The notes: generated by a model not told the origin, from the sequence alone. Shown: positions 42,621 through 56,258, counted from the stretch's first letter. The stretch is DNA of 58,971 nucleotides from Candidatus Hodarchaeota archaeon (GCA_016840285.1 JAEOSR010000107.1:1-58971); one strand, 5' to 3'. Numbers and translations are program-made.

Positions 42621-45011
42621 ATGACTAAAAGTGTAGATCAACCAACAACTGAACCCAAAATCGGTGTTTTTCTCTGTAAATGTGGGAAGAATATTGGTGG
42701 AACCGTCGATATCGATGAAATTGCTAAAGAAGTTGAGCAGTTACCAGGAGTAAAACTCGTACAGGTAAACACCTACACCTGTTCAGATCCAGGACAGGTT
42801 GAGATTGAGGAAGCTATTAAAGAACAAGGAATAGAAAAAGTGGTTATTTCAGCTTGTTCCCCAAGATTGCATCTTCCAACGTGGAAGAATTTATTGCGAC
42901 GTTTAGATATGAATCCAGAGGTGGTTGAGGTTGCTAACATCAGAGAACACTGTTCTTGGGTACATCTCCATGAAAAAGAGGAAGCTACAATAAAAGCTAA
43001 AGAACTAACTGAAATGGCTATAGCTAAAGCTGAGTTATTAGAAGCTGTTGATGAAATCGTAGTTCCTGTTGAAAAGAGAGTTCTAGTCATCGGTGGTGGG
43101 GTAGCGGGCATTCAGGCATCTTTAGATTTAGCTGATGATTATGAGGTCATCATGGTTGAGAAAAGTCCTACCATCGGAGGGAGAATGGCTTTAATTGATA
43201 AAACTTTCCCCACCATGGACTGTTCTATTTGTATTCTTGGTCCTAAAATGGCTGATGTGGGTAATCATCCAAATATTAACTTAATTGCTAGTGCTGAAGT
43301 TACACATATCGATGGATACGTAGGAAACTTTGAAGTTTCAATTAAGAAGGAACCCCGGTATGTTGATGAAGATCTTTGTACTGCGTGTAATGATTGCATT
43401 GATATTTGTCCTGTAAATGTCATCGATGAATATTCTGGCAACCTAGGATGGAGAAAAGCAATTTATATTCCCTATCCTCAAGCGGTTCCAGCAGCGTATC
43501 TAATAGATACAGAGAATTGTCTTGGACTTTCTCCCTTAGCATGTGGTAAATGTACAACGACATGTGAGAAGGAAGCAATCAATTACGAAGATACAGAGAA
43601 GATATATAACTTTAAGGTGGGATCTATCATCGTAGCAACTGGTTTTGAGATTTTTGATGCCTCAAAGATACCAGAATATGGATGGGGACAGTATCCGAAT
43701 GTTGTAACAACCTTTGAATTTGAGCGATTGATTAATGCTGCTGGTCCAACTTCAGGAGAGCTTGTCCGGCCTAGTGATCTTAAACCACCAAAAAGGGTTG
43801 CTTTTATTAACTGTGTTGGATCAAGAGACGTTCGATTTAATCCATACTGTAGTAATTTCTGCTGCATGGAAGTAATAAAGGATACTCTACTTATAAAAGA
43901 ACATTGGCCTGATGTAGAGATTTCCGTCTTCTATATGGATATTAGAGCCTTTGGAAAGGGTTTCGAGGAGCTTTATACCCGTTCGCGGGAAGAAGGAGTT
44001 CACTATATCCGTGGACGACCAGGTTTGATAGAAGAAAATCCTGTAAACAACAATCTCTTTATTTCCGTTGAGGATACTCAGTCAGGGAAACTTTTAACTA
44101 AAGAATTTGATCTTGCAGTTCTTTCTGTTGGTGCGGAAGGTTCTGCATATCCTATTCCATTTCCCGTCTCTAGAGATCCTAAGGGTTTCTATATTGAAGC
44201 TCATCCCAAATTAAAACCTGTTGATACTCCGACTGATGGGGTGTTCATTGCTGGTGGAGCAGAAGCTCCAAAAGACATTCGTGAATGTGTTACTCAAGCT
44301 AGTGCTGCAGCAGGAAGGGTTACAAGACTACTTACAAAAGGAGAGTTTATTGTCTCCCCCTTGTTTGCTTATGTAGATACTGAGCTATGTAATTCTTGTG
44401 GTACATGTGCAAAACGTTGCCCCTACAATGCTATTACTGTGGATACGAAGAAGAAGACTCCTGCTCATGTCAACCCCGTATTGTGCAAAGGATGCGGGAC
44501 TTGCGCTGCGGATTGTCCAAAAGACTGCATTACCATGACTAACTTTACGGATGCTATGATTCTTCGACAAGTAGACATTGCACTAAGAGATAACGCTTCG
44601 GAGAAGGTGATGATCTTTGCTTGTAACTGGTGCTCATATGGAGGGGCTGATCTTGCTGGAACAAGCCGAATACAGTACCCAACCAATTCCCGTATTGTTA
44701 GGACTATGTGTTCTGGACGTGTCGATGTCGACTTCATCAAGCGGGCTTTTGAACGAGGTGCCGGCGCTGTAATGCTGACTGGGTGTCATCCTCAAGACTG
44801 TCATTATATCTCTGGAAATGATTGGGCATTGAAACGCGAGAAGAAAGTCCGTCGTTGGATGAAGAAACAAGGAATTGCTGATGAGCGCTTTATCATCGAA
44901 TGGATGTCGGCTGCTGAAGGCAAGAAATTTGCTGATGTTGTTACAGAAATGAGCAAAATCGCTCGTAAAAACCACGAGGTCGCCCATAAAGAAGCTAAAG
45001 CAGCAGCCTAG
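42621..45011 (+). CDS. hdrA: Heterodisulfide reductase subunit A fused to MvhD
   Basis: This 796-residue protein, from ATG 42621 with Shine-Dalgarno AGTGAT just before, has an N-terminal cysteine region (FLCKCGKNIGG), the FAD motif VLVIGGGVAGIQASLDLA (~155), and CTACNDCIDICP plus CGKCTTTCEKE. Late in the chain are two ferredoxin motifs, CNSCGTCAKRCP and CKGCGTCAADCP. The last ~130 residues (FACNWCSYGGADLAGTSR, MCSGRVD, LTGCHPQDCHY) are an MvhD 2Fe-2S domain. HdrA bifurcates electrons through its FAD, and MvhD links it to a donor. Placed in the oxoacid oxidoreductase operon, it may receive or pass its low-potential electrons. HdrBC are not in this operon. Confidence 0.9.
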   Translation: MTKSVDQPTTEPKIGVFLCKCGKNIGGTVDIDEIAKEVEQLPGVKLVQVNTYTCSDPGQVEIEEAIKEQGIEKVVISACSPRLHLPTWKNLLRRLDMNPEVVEVANIREHCSWVHLHEKEEATIKAKELTEMAIAKAELLEAVDEIVVPVEKRVLVIGGGVAGIQASLDLADDYEVIMVEKSPTIGGRMALIDKTFPTMDCSICILGPKMADVGNHPNINLIASAEVTHIDGYVGNFEVSIKKEPRYVDEDLCTACNDCIDICPVNVIDEYSGNLGWRKAIYIPYPQAVPAAYLIDTENCLGLSPLACGKCTTTCEKEAINYEDTEKIYNFKVGSIIVATGFEIFDASKIPEYGWGQYPNVVTTFEFERLINAAGPTSGELVRPSDLKPPKRVAFINCVGSRDVRFNPYCSNFCCMEVIKDTLLIKEHWPDVEISVFYMDIRAFGKGFEELYTRSREEGVHYIRGRPGLIEENPVNNNLFISVEDTQSGKLLTKEFDLAVLSVGAEGSAYPIPFPVSRDPKGFYIEAHPKLKPVDTPTDGVFIAGGAEAPKDIRECVTQASAAAGRVTRLLTKGEFIVSPLFAYVDTELCNSCGTCAKRCPYNAITVDTKKKTPAHVNPVLCKGCGTCAADCPKDCITMTNFTDAMILRQVDIALRDNASEKVMIFACNWCSYGGADLAGTSRIQYPTNSRIVRTMCSGRVDVDFIKRAFERGAGAVMLTGCHPQDCHYISGNDWALKREKKVRRWMKKQGIADERFIIEWMSAAEGKKFADVVTEMSKIARKNHEVAHKEAKAAA

Positions 45012-45201
45012 AGTAAATGGTTATAATTTTAGGATGGGAGTCGGTTTTTTATTTTTCAGTGAAGGATATAACTTGGAAAGAACTAACTCCTTATTTTATC
45101 TGTTCCACGAAAAAAAAGAGAAGGAAAAAAAGAAAAGATACTGCTTTCCAAAAAAAAATGGAAGAGAGATTAGAGTACTTTGAATACTTTGATTACCTGA
45201 A

Positions 45202-47112
45202 CTAATCTTTTACCCTGTATTTTGCAACGAGTTGTGCCATATCTTCGCCGAGCTTCGTTAAATCTTGTGCTGCTGAAGTCATCTGATTCATAGCCGCAGT
45301 TTGTTCTTCTGTTGCCGCCGCTACTTCTTCACTGGAAGCACTGAATTCCTCTGACTGAGCAGCAAATCCTTGTAGGGTTTCTTGTAAGCTTGACACGCTG
45401 CTACCGATATTCGAAACAATTTCCACAGTAACTTTGCTAATCTCAGCTGAATTATTCTTAGTCTCCTCCGCTAAACGACGGACATTGTCAGCAACAACAG
45501 CAAAACCTCTGCCATATTCCCCAGCCCGAGCGGCTTCTATAGCAGCATTCAAAGCTAATATGTTAGTTTGGCCCGCAATATCTTCAATGACTCGTAAGGT
45601 GCTCTCAATTCTTGTAAGAGATTCATCAACGACCTCTGACATTTTATTTACATCTTCAATGGCTTTTGCAGACAAATCTGATTGATTTGATGAACCACGA
45701 CTGATTTGTTGAATGGTAGCGGCAATTTCTTCGCTAAGAGCGTTCACTTCTTCTGAAGTAGACGCTAATTCCTCGGCTGATGAAGCTACTGCCTCTGCAG
45801 ACGATTGTGAGCCAAGAATAAAAGAATTCATATTCTCTACCATAGTACCAAATGATTGACTAAGATTACCTATTTCATCATGCCTATCAAGGTCAAGATT
45901 CTCTGTTCCACCAGTTAAATCACCAGAAGCTATTTTCTCAGTAACTTTCGATAAATTATTGATGGGTTTTGCCATTGTAGTAGCCATGAAAACCGCACCA
46001 ATTACAGCTAATGTTATCAAGACCATAGAAAGGACAATTGAGACGAGAATTTGGTTGTATATCTTATTTTCGATAGGAGCCGCTTTTCTCCCAAAGAATA
46101 ATAAAATATCCCATTGATCTAGTGGTTCATAAGAAACAAAGTAACTAATGCCATTGACATTGATTTTTTCTCCATGACCATGATCTAATATGCCACTATT
46201 TAACATTGCAAATACAGGCTTATTTGCGGAATGAGATGATGGCATGATTTCAGTTACATTCTCGCCTACTAACGAACTGTCAAGATGAGCAAAAATCTTC
46301 GCATCATTAGTCACCATAAATACCATTACCCCTTCGTCTTCTGCTGCTGAGGTAATGAATTCTGCAGTATGCTTTACCTCCTTTCCTTCTTCCTCTAAGT
46401 GATGGAGGAGAGAAACACTCGCGATTGCTTCATTTAATGTTCCAACATTAAATCCTGCCTTAATCATCCCAGTGAAAGTTCCATCAGATGACTGGACTTC
46501 TTGAACAACGTCCATTAAGTACTGTCCAGTACTATCATCGTACCCAAACTCTATAAATTGCCCATCTGATGATCCACGAGCAGCGGTCCACCAGTCTTCA
46601 TCTTTCTGTAAAAAGTCACCTGGAACTGATTCAGTACACGTATATACGTAACCTCGAGAATCGGTTATAAAAACTTCTGAAAAGCCAAATTTAACGGCGA
46701 AAGTGTCCAAATAAGCAGAGAGTCCAGGATCGATGTCATTATCTGGATCCCAGGTTGTCGCTGTTTTATTATTCTTCATGTTCTCGTCGTTATCAAAATT
46801 TGCTCCTTCATAACTGTCCCACAGTACATTCCAATCTTGTTCAGTTGCATTTAAAGCGCTTCTTTGAATCATTGTGCTTTCAGCCAAGCTTTCAATATTC
46901 TCTACAGGATCTAAGAGCATCTCATTACTGATGTGCATAACATCAGCTGCTCTGTCAGCTAGATCACGTCTTGCATTTGAATAGAGTTCATTTTGAAGAG
47001 TTGTTGCGTTAAAAACGGTAATAACTGCTATCGGTACTAGTGCTACAACTAGAGCCAATACAGCTATTTTATATGCGATCTTATTTAGCTTAACAAGTTC
47101 TGTTAGCTTCAT
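45202..47112 (-). CDS. Methyl-accepting chemotaxis protein with dCache sensor
   Basis: This 636-residue protein has TM1 (~13-33), a long extracytoplasmic double-Cache domain (~34-350; [22 protein letters not shown]), TM2 (~355-380), a HAMP domain ([20 protein letters not shown]) and a cytoplasmic coiled coil with the hairpin tip [20 protein letters not shown]. It ends in [15 protein letters not shown]. It senses small ligands outside and controls CheA/CheW. No other chemotaxis or archaellum gene is in the window, so it is an orphan receptor. Its stop converges with the region after hdrA. Confidence 0.95.
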   Translation of the reverse strand: MKLTELVKLNKIAYKIAVLALVVALVPIAVITVFNATTLQNELYSNARRDLADRAADVMHISNEMLLDPVENIESLAESTMIQRSALNATEQDWNVLWDSYEGANFDNDENMKNNKTATTWDPDNDIDPGLSAYLDTFAVKFGFSEVFITDSRGYVYTCTESVPGDFLQKDEDWWTAARGSSDGQFIEFGYDDSTGQYLMDVVQEVQSSDGTFTGMIKAGFNVGTLNEAIASVSLLHHLEEEGKEVKHTAEFITSAAEDEGVMVFMVTNDAKIFAHLDSSLVGENVTEIMPSSHSANKPVFAMLNSGILDHGHGEKINVNGISYFVSYEPLDQWDILLFFGRKAAPIENKIYNQILVSIVLSMVLITLAVIGAVFMATTMAKPINNLSKVTEKIASGDLTGGTENLDLDRHDEIGNLSQSFGTMVENMNSFILGSQSSAEAVASSAEELASTSEEVNALSEEIAATIQQISRGSSNQSDLSAKAIEDVNKMSEVVDESLTRIESTLRVIEDIAGQTNILALNAAIEAARAGEYGRGFAVVADNVRRLAEETKNNSAEISKVTVEIVSNIGSSVSSLQETLQGFAAQSEEFSASSEEVAAATEEQTAAMNQMTSAAQDLTKLGEDMAQLVAKYRVKD

Positions 47113-47373
47113 ACACCTAACCTCTTTTTAAATAATCAAATTATTTTTGAATTATTATTTAATGTGTTTCTAAATTAAATAACTAGAAAATATATGAAGC
47201 TTTTAATTTTTAAATATTCTTGAAATAATACTTTATAGAATTGTGTAATTGCATAGAATATTACAAAAGATAATTTTCACTTACAAAAGGAAAAAATTTA
47301 AAATAAGGCTATTGTGAAAAAAAGTAGTTGAGAGGGAGATTTTGAGGATAAGAGCTCGTTGAGTGCTAGCGTT

Positions 47374-47841
47374 TTATTCCCCAAAATCAAATAAACTTTC
47401 TTCAACCATTTCCCATAACTCATTTTCAGACAGAGTTAGTTTTTCAATAATCATTTTTTGAATTGTTTGTAGGAGTTTATGATGCTTTTTTTCATCATTG
47501 AGAATAGCCTTGATTATAAGTTTTTCACTCTCATTATCAGCTGTATTTAATTTTTCCTGATAACTATCTATAGCCTGTTGTTCAAGTTCAATATGTTCCG
47601 CAATGGCTTTTTTCAGATCTTCTCCAAACTCTTCAGCCACGGAGGGAGTCGGTTTCGTATACATACTCACCAGTGCATTCAACATACCTGCATGCTTTTT
47701 TGAGTCCAAAGCAATTCCAAGAATTAATTCCCGAATAAGAATATTATCCATCCCTTGAACTGCTTTTTCAGCCTTTTCTACTATTGTATTCTCTAGGTTG
47801 ATTTGTTCTTTGTAAAATTCCACTCTTTCCTGCTTACTCAT
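47374..47841 (-). CDS. Ferritin-like four-helix protein
   Basis: This 155-residue protein is helical and repeats the carboxylate/histidine pattern of di-iron helical bundles: EQINLENTIVEKAEK, DSKKHAGMLNAL (~48-59), EHIELEQQAIDSYQEK and NDEKKHHKLLQTI. It resembles rubrerythrin- and bacterioferritin-like proteins without a rubredoxin domain. Iron storage or oxygen/peroxide reduction is inferred from the fold only. Confidence 0.65.
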   Translation of the reverse strand: MSKQERVEFYKEQINLENTIVEKAEKAVQGMDNILIRELILGIALDSKKHAGMLNALVSMYTKPTPSVAEEFGEDLKKAIAEHIELEQQAIDSYQEKLNTADNESEKLIIKAILNDEKKHHKLLQTIQKMIIEKLTLSENELWEMVEESLFDFGE

Positions 47842-48009
47842 GGTATTTAATCCACCTTTCTTGATAGTGAATGTTTAACAAGAATTTTTTTTAAACATTT
47901 AGCAGAAAAAACACAGATCATTAAGCTACATACAGTAATAATAGATTAAATCTTTAAAAGGTGAAATCAAATCTCAAATTTCTTTGAGAAGTCCCTGAAA
48001 TAAAGATGA

Positions 48010-51132
<3,123 letters not shown>

Positions 51133-51285
51133 ATTATTGATACTACGCAAAATATGAGAGATTTTAAATGCTCTCTAAAGATTTATTTCGTAAAAAGAAT
51201 TTATAAATTTGAAGAAGTGTTCGTCAAATTGAGCTATATACTGAAATAACTGCTTAAAACCTGATAAGAAAAGGATGTTTGTAAA

Positions 51286-53205
51286 ATGGTATCGATAGCA
51301 AAGAAAATATTAGAAGAACATCTTGTTGAGGGAAAATTTGAGATCGGAGAAGAAATTGGTATTCGTATTGATCATACTCTGACTCAAGATGCCACTGGAA
51401 CAATGGCATACCTTCAATTTGAAGCAATGGGTCTTGATAAGGTCAAGACAGAATTATCTGTGTCAATTGTAGATCATAACACCTTACAAACGGATTTTAA
51501 AAACCCAGATGATCACCGATATCTACAATCTGTTGCAGCAAAATATGGTATCATGTTTTCTAGACCTGGTAATGGTATTTGCCATCAAGTTTTTCTTGAA
51601 CGTTTTGCGAGGCCAGGAAAGACTATGATTGGTTCTGATTCGCATACTCCAACAGCTGGAGGGATGGGTGCGATTGCAATAGGTGCTGGTGGTCTTGACG
51701 TTGCTGTAGCAATGGGAGCGGGCCCATTTTACCTTAAGACCCCTAAAATTGTTGGAGTCAAGCTAACTGGATCTTTACCAGATTATGTTACTGCCAAAGA
51801 CGTAATCCTAGAAGTTCTCAGAAGGATATCAGTAAAAGGTGGTGTTGGTAAAATCCTAGAATACTTTGGCCCAGGAGTGAAAACCCTATCAGTTCCCGAA
51901 CGCGCTACGATTACAAACATGGGGGCTGAAACTGGAGCAACAACTTCAATCTTCCCCTCTGATGAAATCACACGAGATTTCCTCAAATGGCAGAAAAGGG
52001 AAGACCAATGGGAGGAACTTCCTGAGGGAACGGATGATGATTATGATGAGATCATTGAGATCAATCTTTCAGAGCTGGAACCACTGGTTGCTAAACCCCA
52101 TTCTCCTGGTGATGTTGTTCCTCTCTCTGAAGTTGAAGGAATGAAAGTAGACCAAGTGGCAATCGGTTCCTGTACTAATAGTTCATTAAAAGACATGTTA
52201 ACTGCTGCTGCTCTCCTGAAAGGACGTAAAATTCATCCTAACACAGTTTTAGGTGTTTCTCCTGGATCACGTCAAGTGCTAATGCAACTATCAAAAGATG
52301 GTAGTTTGTCTGATATGATTACAGCAGGAGCTAGAATTCTAGAAACTGCTTGCGGACCATGTATTGGTATGGGTTTTGCTCCCATGACAAATGCAACTAT
52401 AGCCCGGACTTTCAACAGGAATTTTTATGGTAGAAGTGGAACAAAGAGTGCAAACGCATATTTGGTCAGTCCAGAAGTTGCTGTGGCTGCCGCTGTTTTT
52501 GGAGAATTCACAGATCCCCGCAAATTGGGAGATTATCCGAAGATTGAGATCCCCGCGACGATTGAAATCGATGATTCAATGATTCTAAAGCCATCTGACA
52601 AACCTGATGAAATAGAAATTATCAGAGGCCCCAACATTGCTCCATTACCAGAATTTCAAGCGCTGTCTGACGACTTCCGATTCAAAGTACTTATCAAAAC
52701 AGAAGATAACGTCACAACGGATCATATCATGCCTGCGGGTGCAAAGATTCTACCGCTAAGGTCTAATCTTCCAGAGATTAGTAAGTACGTGTTCGAACAA
52801 GTGGACCCGACATTCCCAGAAAGAGCTCTTGAAAGTAAAGGGGAAGGTGGTGGAATCATTATTGGTGGTGATAATTACGGTCAAGGCTCTAGCAGGGAAC
52901 ACGCAGCACTCGCTCCAATGTATCTAGGAATAAAGACTGTCCTTACAAAGTCTTTTGCACGTATTCATAGGGACAACTTAGTTAACTTCGGAATTCTCCC
53001 TCTGTCTTTTGCAAACATGGCAGATTATGATAAAATAAAGGAAAATGATGTCCTGGAGATTAAGGGAGTACGCAGAGCCTTAGAAGAACAACGACCACTT
53101 ATCATCCGTAATGTTACCCAGGGATTCGATATCGAAACCTCATATGATCTTTCAGAGCGTGACCGCAAAATACTACTTGCTGGTGGGAAATTAAGTTATA
53201 TATAA
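51286..53205 (+). CDS. Aconitate hydratase, Aquifex/mitochondrial-like type
   Basis: This 639-residue protein has the cluster cysteines in AIGSCTNSSLKDMLTA and ETACGPCIGMGFAP, DSHTPTAGGMGAIAIGAGG, and the swivel domain motif GGDNYGQGSSREHAALAP. Its length fits the shorter single-chain aconitases (~640-660) and not AcnA. It is different from the 897-residue AcnA at 27011, so the organism has two families. Homoaconitase or 2-methylisocitrate activity is possible. ATG 51286 follows GGATG. Confidence 0.9.
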   Translation: MVSIAKKILEEHLVEGKFEIGEEIGIRIDHTLTQDATGTMAYLQFEAMGLDKVKTELSVSIVDHNTLQTDFKNPDDHRYLQSVAAKYGIMFSRPGNGICHQVFLERFARPGKTMIGSDSHTPTAGGMGAIAIGAGGLDVAVAMGAGPFYLKTPKIVGVKLTGSLPDYVTAKDVILEVLRRISVKGGVGKILEYFGPGVKTLSVPERATITNMGAETGATTSIFPSDEITRDFLKWQKREDQWEELPEGTDDDYDEIIEINLSELEPLVAKPHSPGDVVPLSEVEGMKVDQVAIGSCTNSSLKDMLTAAALLKGRKIHPNTVLGVSPGSRQVLMQLSKDGSLSDMITAGARILETACGPCIGMGFAPMTNATIARTFNRNFYGRSGTKSANAYLVSPEVAVAAAVFGEFTDPRKLGDYPKIEIPATIEIDDSMILKPSDKPDEIEIIRGPNIAPLPEFQALSDDFRFKVLIKTEDNVTTDHIMPAGAKILPLRSNLPEISKYVFEQVDPTFPERALESKGEGGGIIIGGDNYGQGSSREHAALAPMYLGIKTVLTKSFARIHRDNLVNFGILPLSFANMADYDKIKENDVLEIKGVRRALEEQRPLIIRNVTQGFDIETSYDLSERDRKILLAGGKLSYI

Positions 53206-53681
53206 TTCCTTTCAATCTCCTATGTGTAAAGTGATGAGCGTAAAGCATGTATTGCGAGATTTTTTCAACACATGAAGGCGCCCTAAAAATATATTGGCCA
53301 TAAAAGACCGAGGTATTACTTGTAAGACACTTAGAAAAATATATTAATTCCTTTGTCCAATAATGTCGTGATAAGTATCGGGTGAAGAAGGAAATTAGTA
53401 CATAGCAGCTGAAAAATGAAAAGAGTGTAGCTGCGCTCAATATCCCCGTCAAATGCCTTGGTGATCCAACGAACCGAAAAATACTCTTTTTCTAACCGTT
53501 GGGTCACCCTCCCTCCCCCCTCATTTACAAAAGAGGCTATGACGGAATATACAATCGTATGACATATTCTTGCTTCCTATTATCTTTTAAAGTTGAAAAA
53601 AGAATTATAGAAAAATAGGTAAATTTTTGAAATCTTGGAATTCCTCCTTGAGATACAGTACTAATTAATCGGAGGTTTTTC
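53206..53681. other. 475-base intergenic region with an inverted repeat
   Basis: No gene was recognised. A 112-codon minus-strand frame (53114-53452) runs into the aconitase gene and has no coding character. The long hairpin at 53460-53508 is followed by a C-rich run (53509-53522). Confidence 0.4.
53460..53508. repeat. Twelve-pair inverted repeat
   Basis: GGTGATCCAACG pairs with CGTTGGGTCACC with one G-T wobble, around a 25-base loop. It lies 250 bases after the aconitase stop and 175 bases before the next gene. It may be a structured RNA, a terminator (a CCCTCCCTCC run follows) or an end of a small repeat element. Confidence 0.5.
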
Positions 53682-54965
53682 ATGAAAACTCTCATAGGTG
53701 TCTTAGCTAGTCATGATGGTGAAGAAAAAAATAATACATTAGCCCGATTATTTGATAAACTTGTAGTAGAAGACCCTGAAAAGCTTGAAAAATTTGCTTT
53801 TGTGTTTACTGGAGGAACATTTGATAGAATCCTATTGGGAAAAGAAGATCCTCGCTCAAAAATTGAAGTCACCAAAGTTAAGCCGAGAACAAGGAATTTC
53901 TTACTTACAAAGTGTGGAGTTATACGGTTACCTCCAGGTAGAGAGGGTGGGGTTATCATTCTATCTTATCTCGTTGTCAAGCGCGTGGTTAGCATAATTT
54001 GGCCATTTCTGACCTCCAAGACAATGCACTGGTTGAACCCTGATAACCTAGCACTAATGCGATTGTGTGATCAATGGTCTGCAAAGAGATTAATGACAAA
54101 AGGGTCAATTGAAGAGTGGTTTGAGAAAGAGGGTGATAAAGATAGTTATTTTAATCCTATAGACTGGCCCCTTGAGAGAATACCACCTCCACCAGAAGAC
54201 CACAAACAGCTTGAGAAAGAGGAAAAAGAAGAGAAGTTTATTCTCGCGATAGAAGAAGTTGATAAAGTAAGAATCTTGGCAACAGAAATAAATCGGAAAG
54301 CGGAAGAGGAACTCCAAGAAGAATGCGAAGGTGATGGGATAAGCTATAGTTTTGGTGACATATATGTTTGTCCTAAATGTGATAAGGAATATGGTACAGG
54401 AACAGTAAAGACTTACTGTACAGCTTGTCAACCTCCGAAGGGTAAAGGAGTGGAATTGGAGTTATATTTAGTACCAGGAGGCGAGAGACTTCGTGAAATT
54501 CCAGCGCTTACAGAGAAACATGATTATCCTGAAGAGGTTAAACAAAGAATAATTGCCTTGGTGGCACACGATGAAATGAAGGAACGAATGGAAGAGTTTG
54601 CTATCTATTACGGACAAGAACTAGCAAAATTCAAGTGGATCATTACTACTGGCACAACTGGTAAATGTATAAAAGATGCTGTTCCATTACTGAAGGAAAA
54701 GGTTGCACTTCAATATTCTGGGCCCAAGGGTGGAGATATTGAAATTGCAACACAGATCCTCAGCGGTACATGTCATGTTGTTATCTTCTTTATTGACCCC
54801 CTTAATCCTCACCCCCACATTGACGATATTCGAGTTGTCTTCGCTGCTTGTATGATCCAAGATCAGGTCCACATGATTTCGAATGAAATTCAAGCCCGAG
54901 AATGGATAGAGACCGTCGTGAGGAAGAGGTATTTTCACCCAGAACCCTACTCTACCAAAAAATAA
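53682..54965 (+). CDS. Tandem methylglyoxal-synthase-like domains with an inserted zinc ribbon
   Basis: This 427-residue protein has two MGS-type domains. The C-terminal one (~288-400) is complete: ALVAHDEMK, TTGTTGKCI, SGPKGGDIEIATQI and FFIDPLNPHPHIDD, with the His and Asp residues used by MgsA. The N-terminal one (~1-145) is similar (GVLASHDGEEKN, FVFTGGTFDRIL, PPGREGGVIIL) but has lost the HxxD region. Between them is an acidic coiled linker and a ribbon CPKCDKEYGTGTVKTYCTAC. MgsA makes methylglyoxal from dihydroxyacetone phosphate; here the fused form may be regulatory. ATG 53682 follows GGAGG. Confidence 0.75.
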   Translation: MKTLIGVLASHDGEEKNNTLARLFDKLVVEDPEKLEKFAFVFTGGTFDRILLGKEDPRSKIEVTKVKPRTRNFLLTKCGVIRLPPGREGGVIILSYLVVKRVVSIIWPFLTSKTMHWLNPDNLALMRLCDQWSAKRLMTKGSIEEWFEKEGDKDSYFNPIDWPLERIPPPPEDHKQLEKEEKEEKFILAIEEVDKVRILATEINRKAEEELQEECEGDGISYSFGDIYVCPKCDKEYGTGTVKTYCTACQPPKGKGVELELYLVPGGERLREIPALTEKHDYPEEVKQRIIALVAHDEMKERMEEFAIYYGQELAKFKWIITTGTTGKCIKDAVPLLKEKVALQYSGPKGGDIEIATQILSGTCHVVIFFIDPLNPHPHIDDIRVVFAACMIQDQVHMISNEIQAREWIETVVRKRYFHPEPYSTKK

Positions 54966-55085
54966 ATTATCTCCTGTCTCACCAATCAATCCTCCCACTC
55001 AATCTTTTCGGATCTGACGAAAAAAAAATTGTCACGAGAAGGAGTTTTTTGAGTTCTTAAATAACGATGAGATATCCTTATTGAA

Positions 55086-56258
55086 ATGATACTGTTTGTC
55101 AATAGACTTCTCTCACGGTTGGGTGGTTCTTACCTATCAAACAATGAGCTGATAACTGATCTAACGAAATATTTCACCGTAAGACGCATGTTATTGATAG
55201 AAAATAGTTGGAAACGAATTAATTTCAAGGACATCCCCGATATTAATAGCCATAACTTATGTTTTCACAATCTCTGGAGAAGCACATCAATCCCTAATGA
55301 AAAAGCAACCCATAATGCTTTTCAGAGTGTGAAACCAAATATAGATCCAAAATATCCTCTTATCATATTAGGTCATGAAAGTTTAGTGTGGTTAGTTCCC
55401 TTACTTAAAAATGAATTAGTGGATTCTATAATCTGTATTATTCATCATGGAACCCCTACACACAGTTTAGAGGAACTGGGAGAGATTTTCAAAAACAAGT
55501 TCTTTGAAGCATTGAATTATGCTGATTTTCTTATTACTGTATCCCCACATCTAGCGAAAATTCTCTCTGAACGTTTTTATAAAAATATAATCACAGTTCC
55601 CAATTTTCCCTGTCTTTGTGATTGTAATTCAAATTCAAAATTAAAAACATTGAGCAGTGAATTTACTATTCTGCAAATAACGACATTGAGACTTTTAAAG
55701 AGACCACTTGATGGGATTGAATTAATTAGGGAACTTTCTGATATTGGAATTACCGCTAAGATGACCATCTTAGGAAATGGGGAGTTATATCGCCAAATTA
55801 CAGAAAAGATAGAAGACAACGAAAAGATACAACTAATTCCATTTGCAACGAGGGCGCAAGTTCGAGAAATGATCCAATCACATGATTTCTTATTCCTTCC
55901 GAGTGACAAAGAGGGTCTTCCGAGGGTTCTTGGAGAAAGCATGCAATGTGGGACACCTGTAATCATTTCAGGCGATTCAAATCATTGTAACATCATAAAA
56001 CATAATGTGAACGGATTTATCTTTCCAACTGGAGATATTAAGACTGCTGCGTCAGTTATGAAGACTATATCAAATGAAGATTATGAGTTTATTATTCAAT
56101 CAGGATATCAAACAGGGGCAACCCTTCAAAAATGGCGAAAAGAAGCCCTCAAAGAAATGAAAGAAATAATGTTACACTACCTTGGAGAATGTGATAATGG
56201 TAGAATTTCAAATGGCAAAACAACTAGGTACCTCACTAAGACGACAAGTAATTGCTGA
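55086..56258 (+). CDS. GT4 family glycosyltransferase
   Basis: This 390-residue protein has a Rossmann-like C-half with LQITTLRLLKRPLDGIELI (~198-216), MTILGNGELYRQI and FLPSDKEGLPRVLGESMQCG (~276-295). The E-x7-E donor-sugar motif lies in this last segment. It transfers an activated sugar, keeping its anomeric form. It starts a four-gene cluster for a surface polysaccharide or a glycoconjugate. Its last ~60 bases overlap the next gene. Confidence 0.82.
   Translation: MILFVNRLLSRLGGSYLSNNELITDLTKYFTVRRMLLIENSWKRINFKDIPDINSHNLCFHNLWRSTSIPNEKATHNAFQSVKPNIDPKYPLIILGHESLVWLVPLLKNELVDSIICIIHHGTPTHSLEELGEIFKNKFFEALNYADFLITVSPHLAKILSERFYKNIITVPNFPCLCDCNSNSKLKTLSSEFTILQITTLRLLKRPLDGIELIRELSDIGITAKMTILGNGELYRQITEKIEDNEKIQLIPFATRAQVREMIQSHDFLFLPSDKEGLPRVLGESMQCGTPVIISGDSNHCNIIKHNVNGFIFPTGDIKTAASVMKTISNEDYEFIIQSGYQTGATLQKWRKEALKEMKEIMLHYLGECDNGRISNGKTTRYLTKTTSNC

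Noticed and set aside
44445..44475. TKKKTP in the HdrA ferredoxin region as another copy of the K-[TIV]-P motif
   Set aside because: It lies within a structured 4Fe-4S domain loop of a metabolic enzyme, so is counted as background.
45017..45205. 62-codon Lys/Arg-rich frame after hdrA
   Set aside because: Low-complexity, no recognisable fold, overlaps the end of the chemoreceptor gene. The sequence looks like AT-rich 3' trailer.
53114..53452. 112-codon minus-strand frame
   Set aside because: It overlaps the aconitase gene end and shows no domain, weak start and odd composition.
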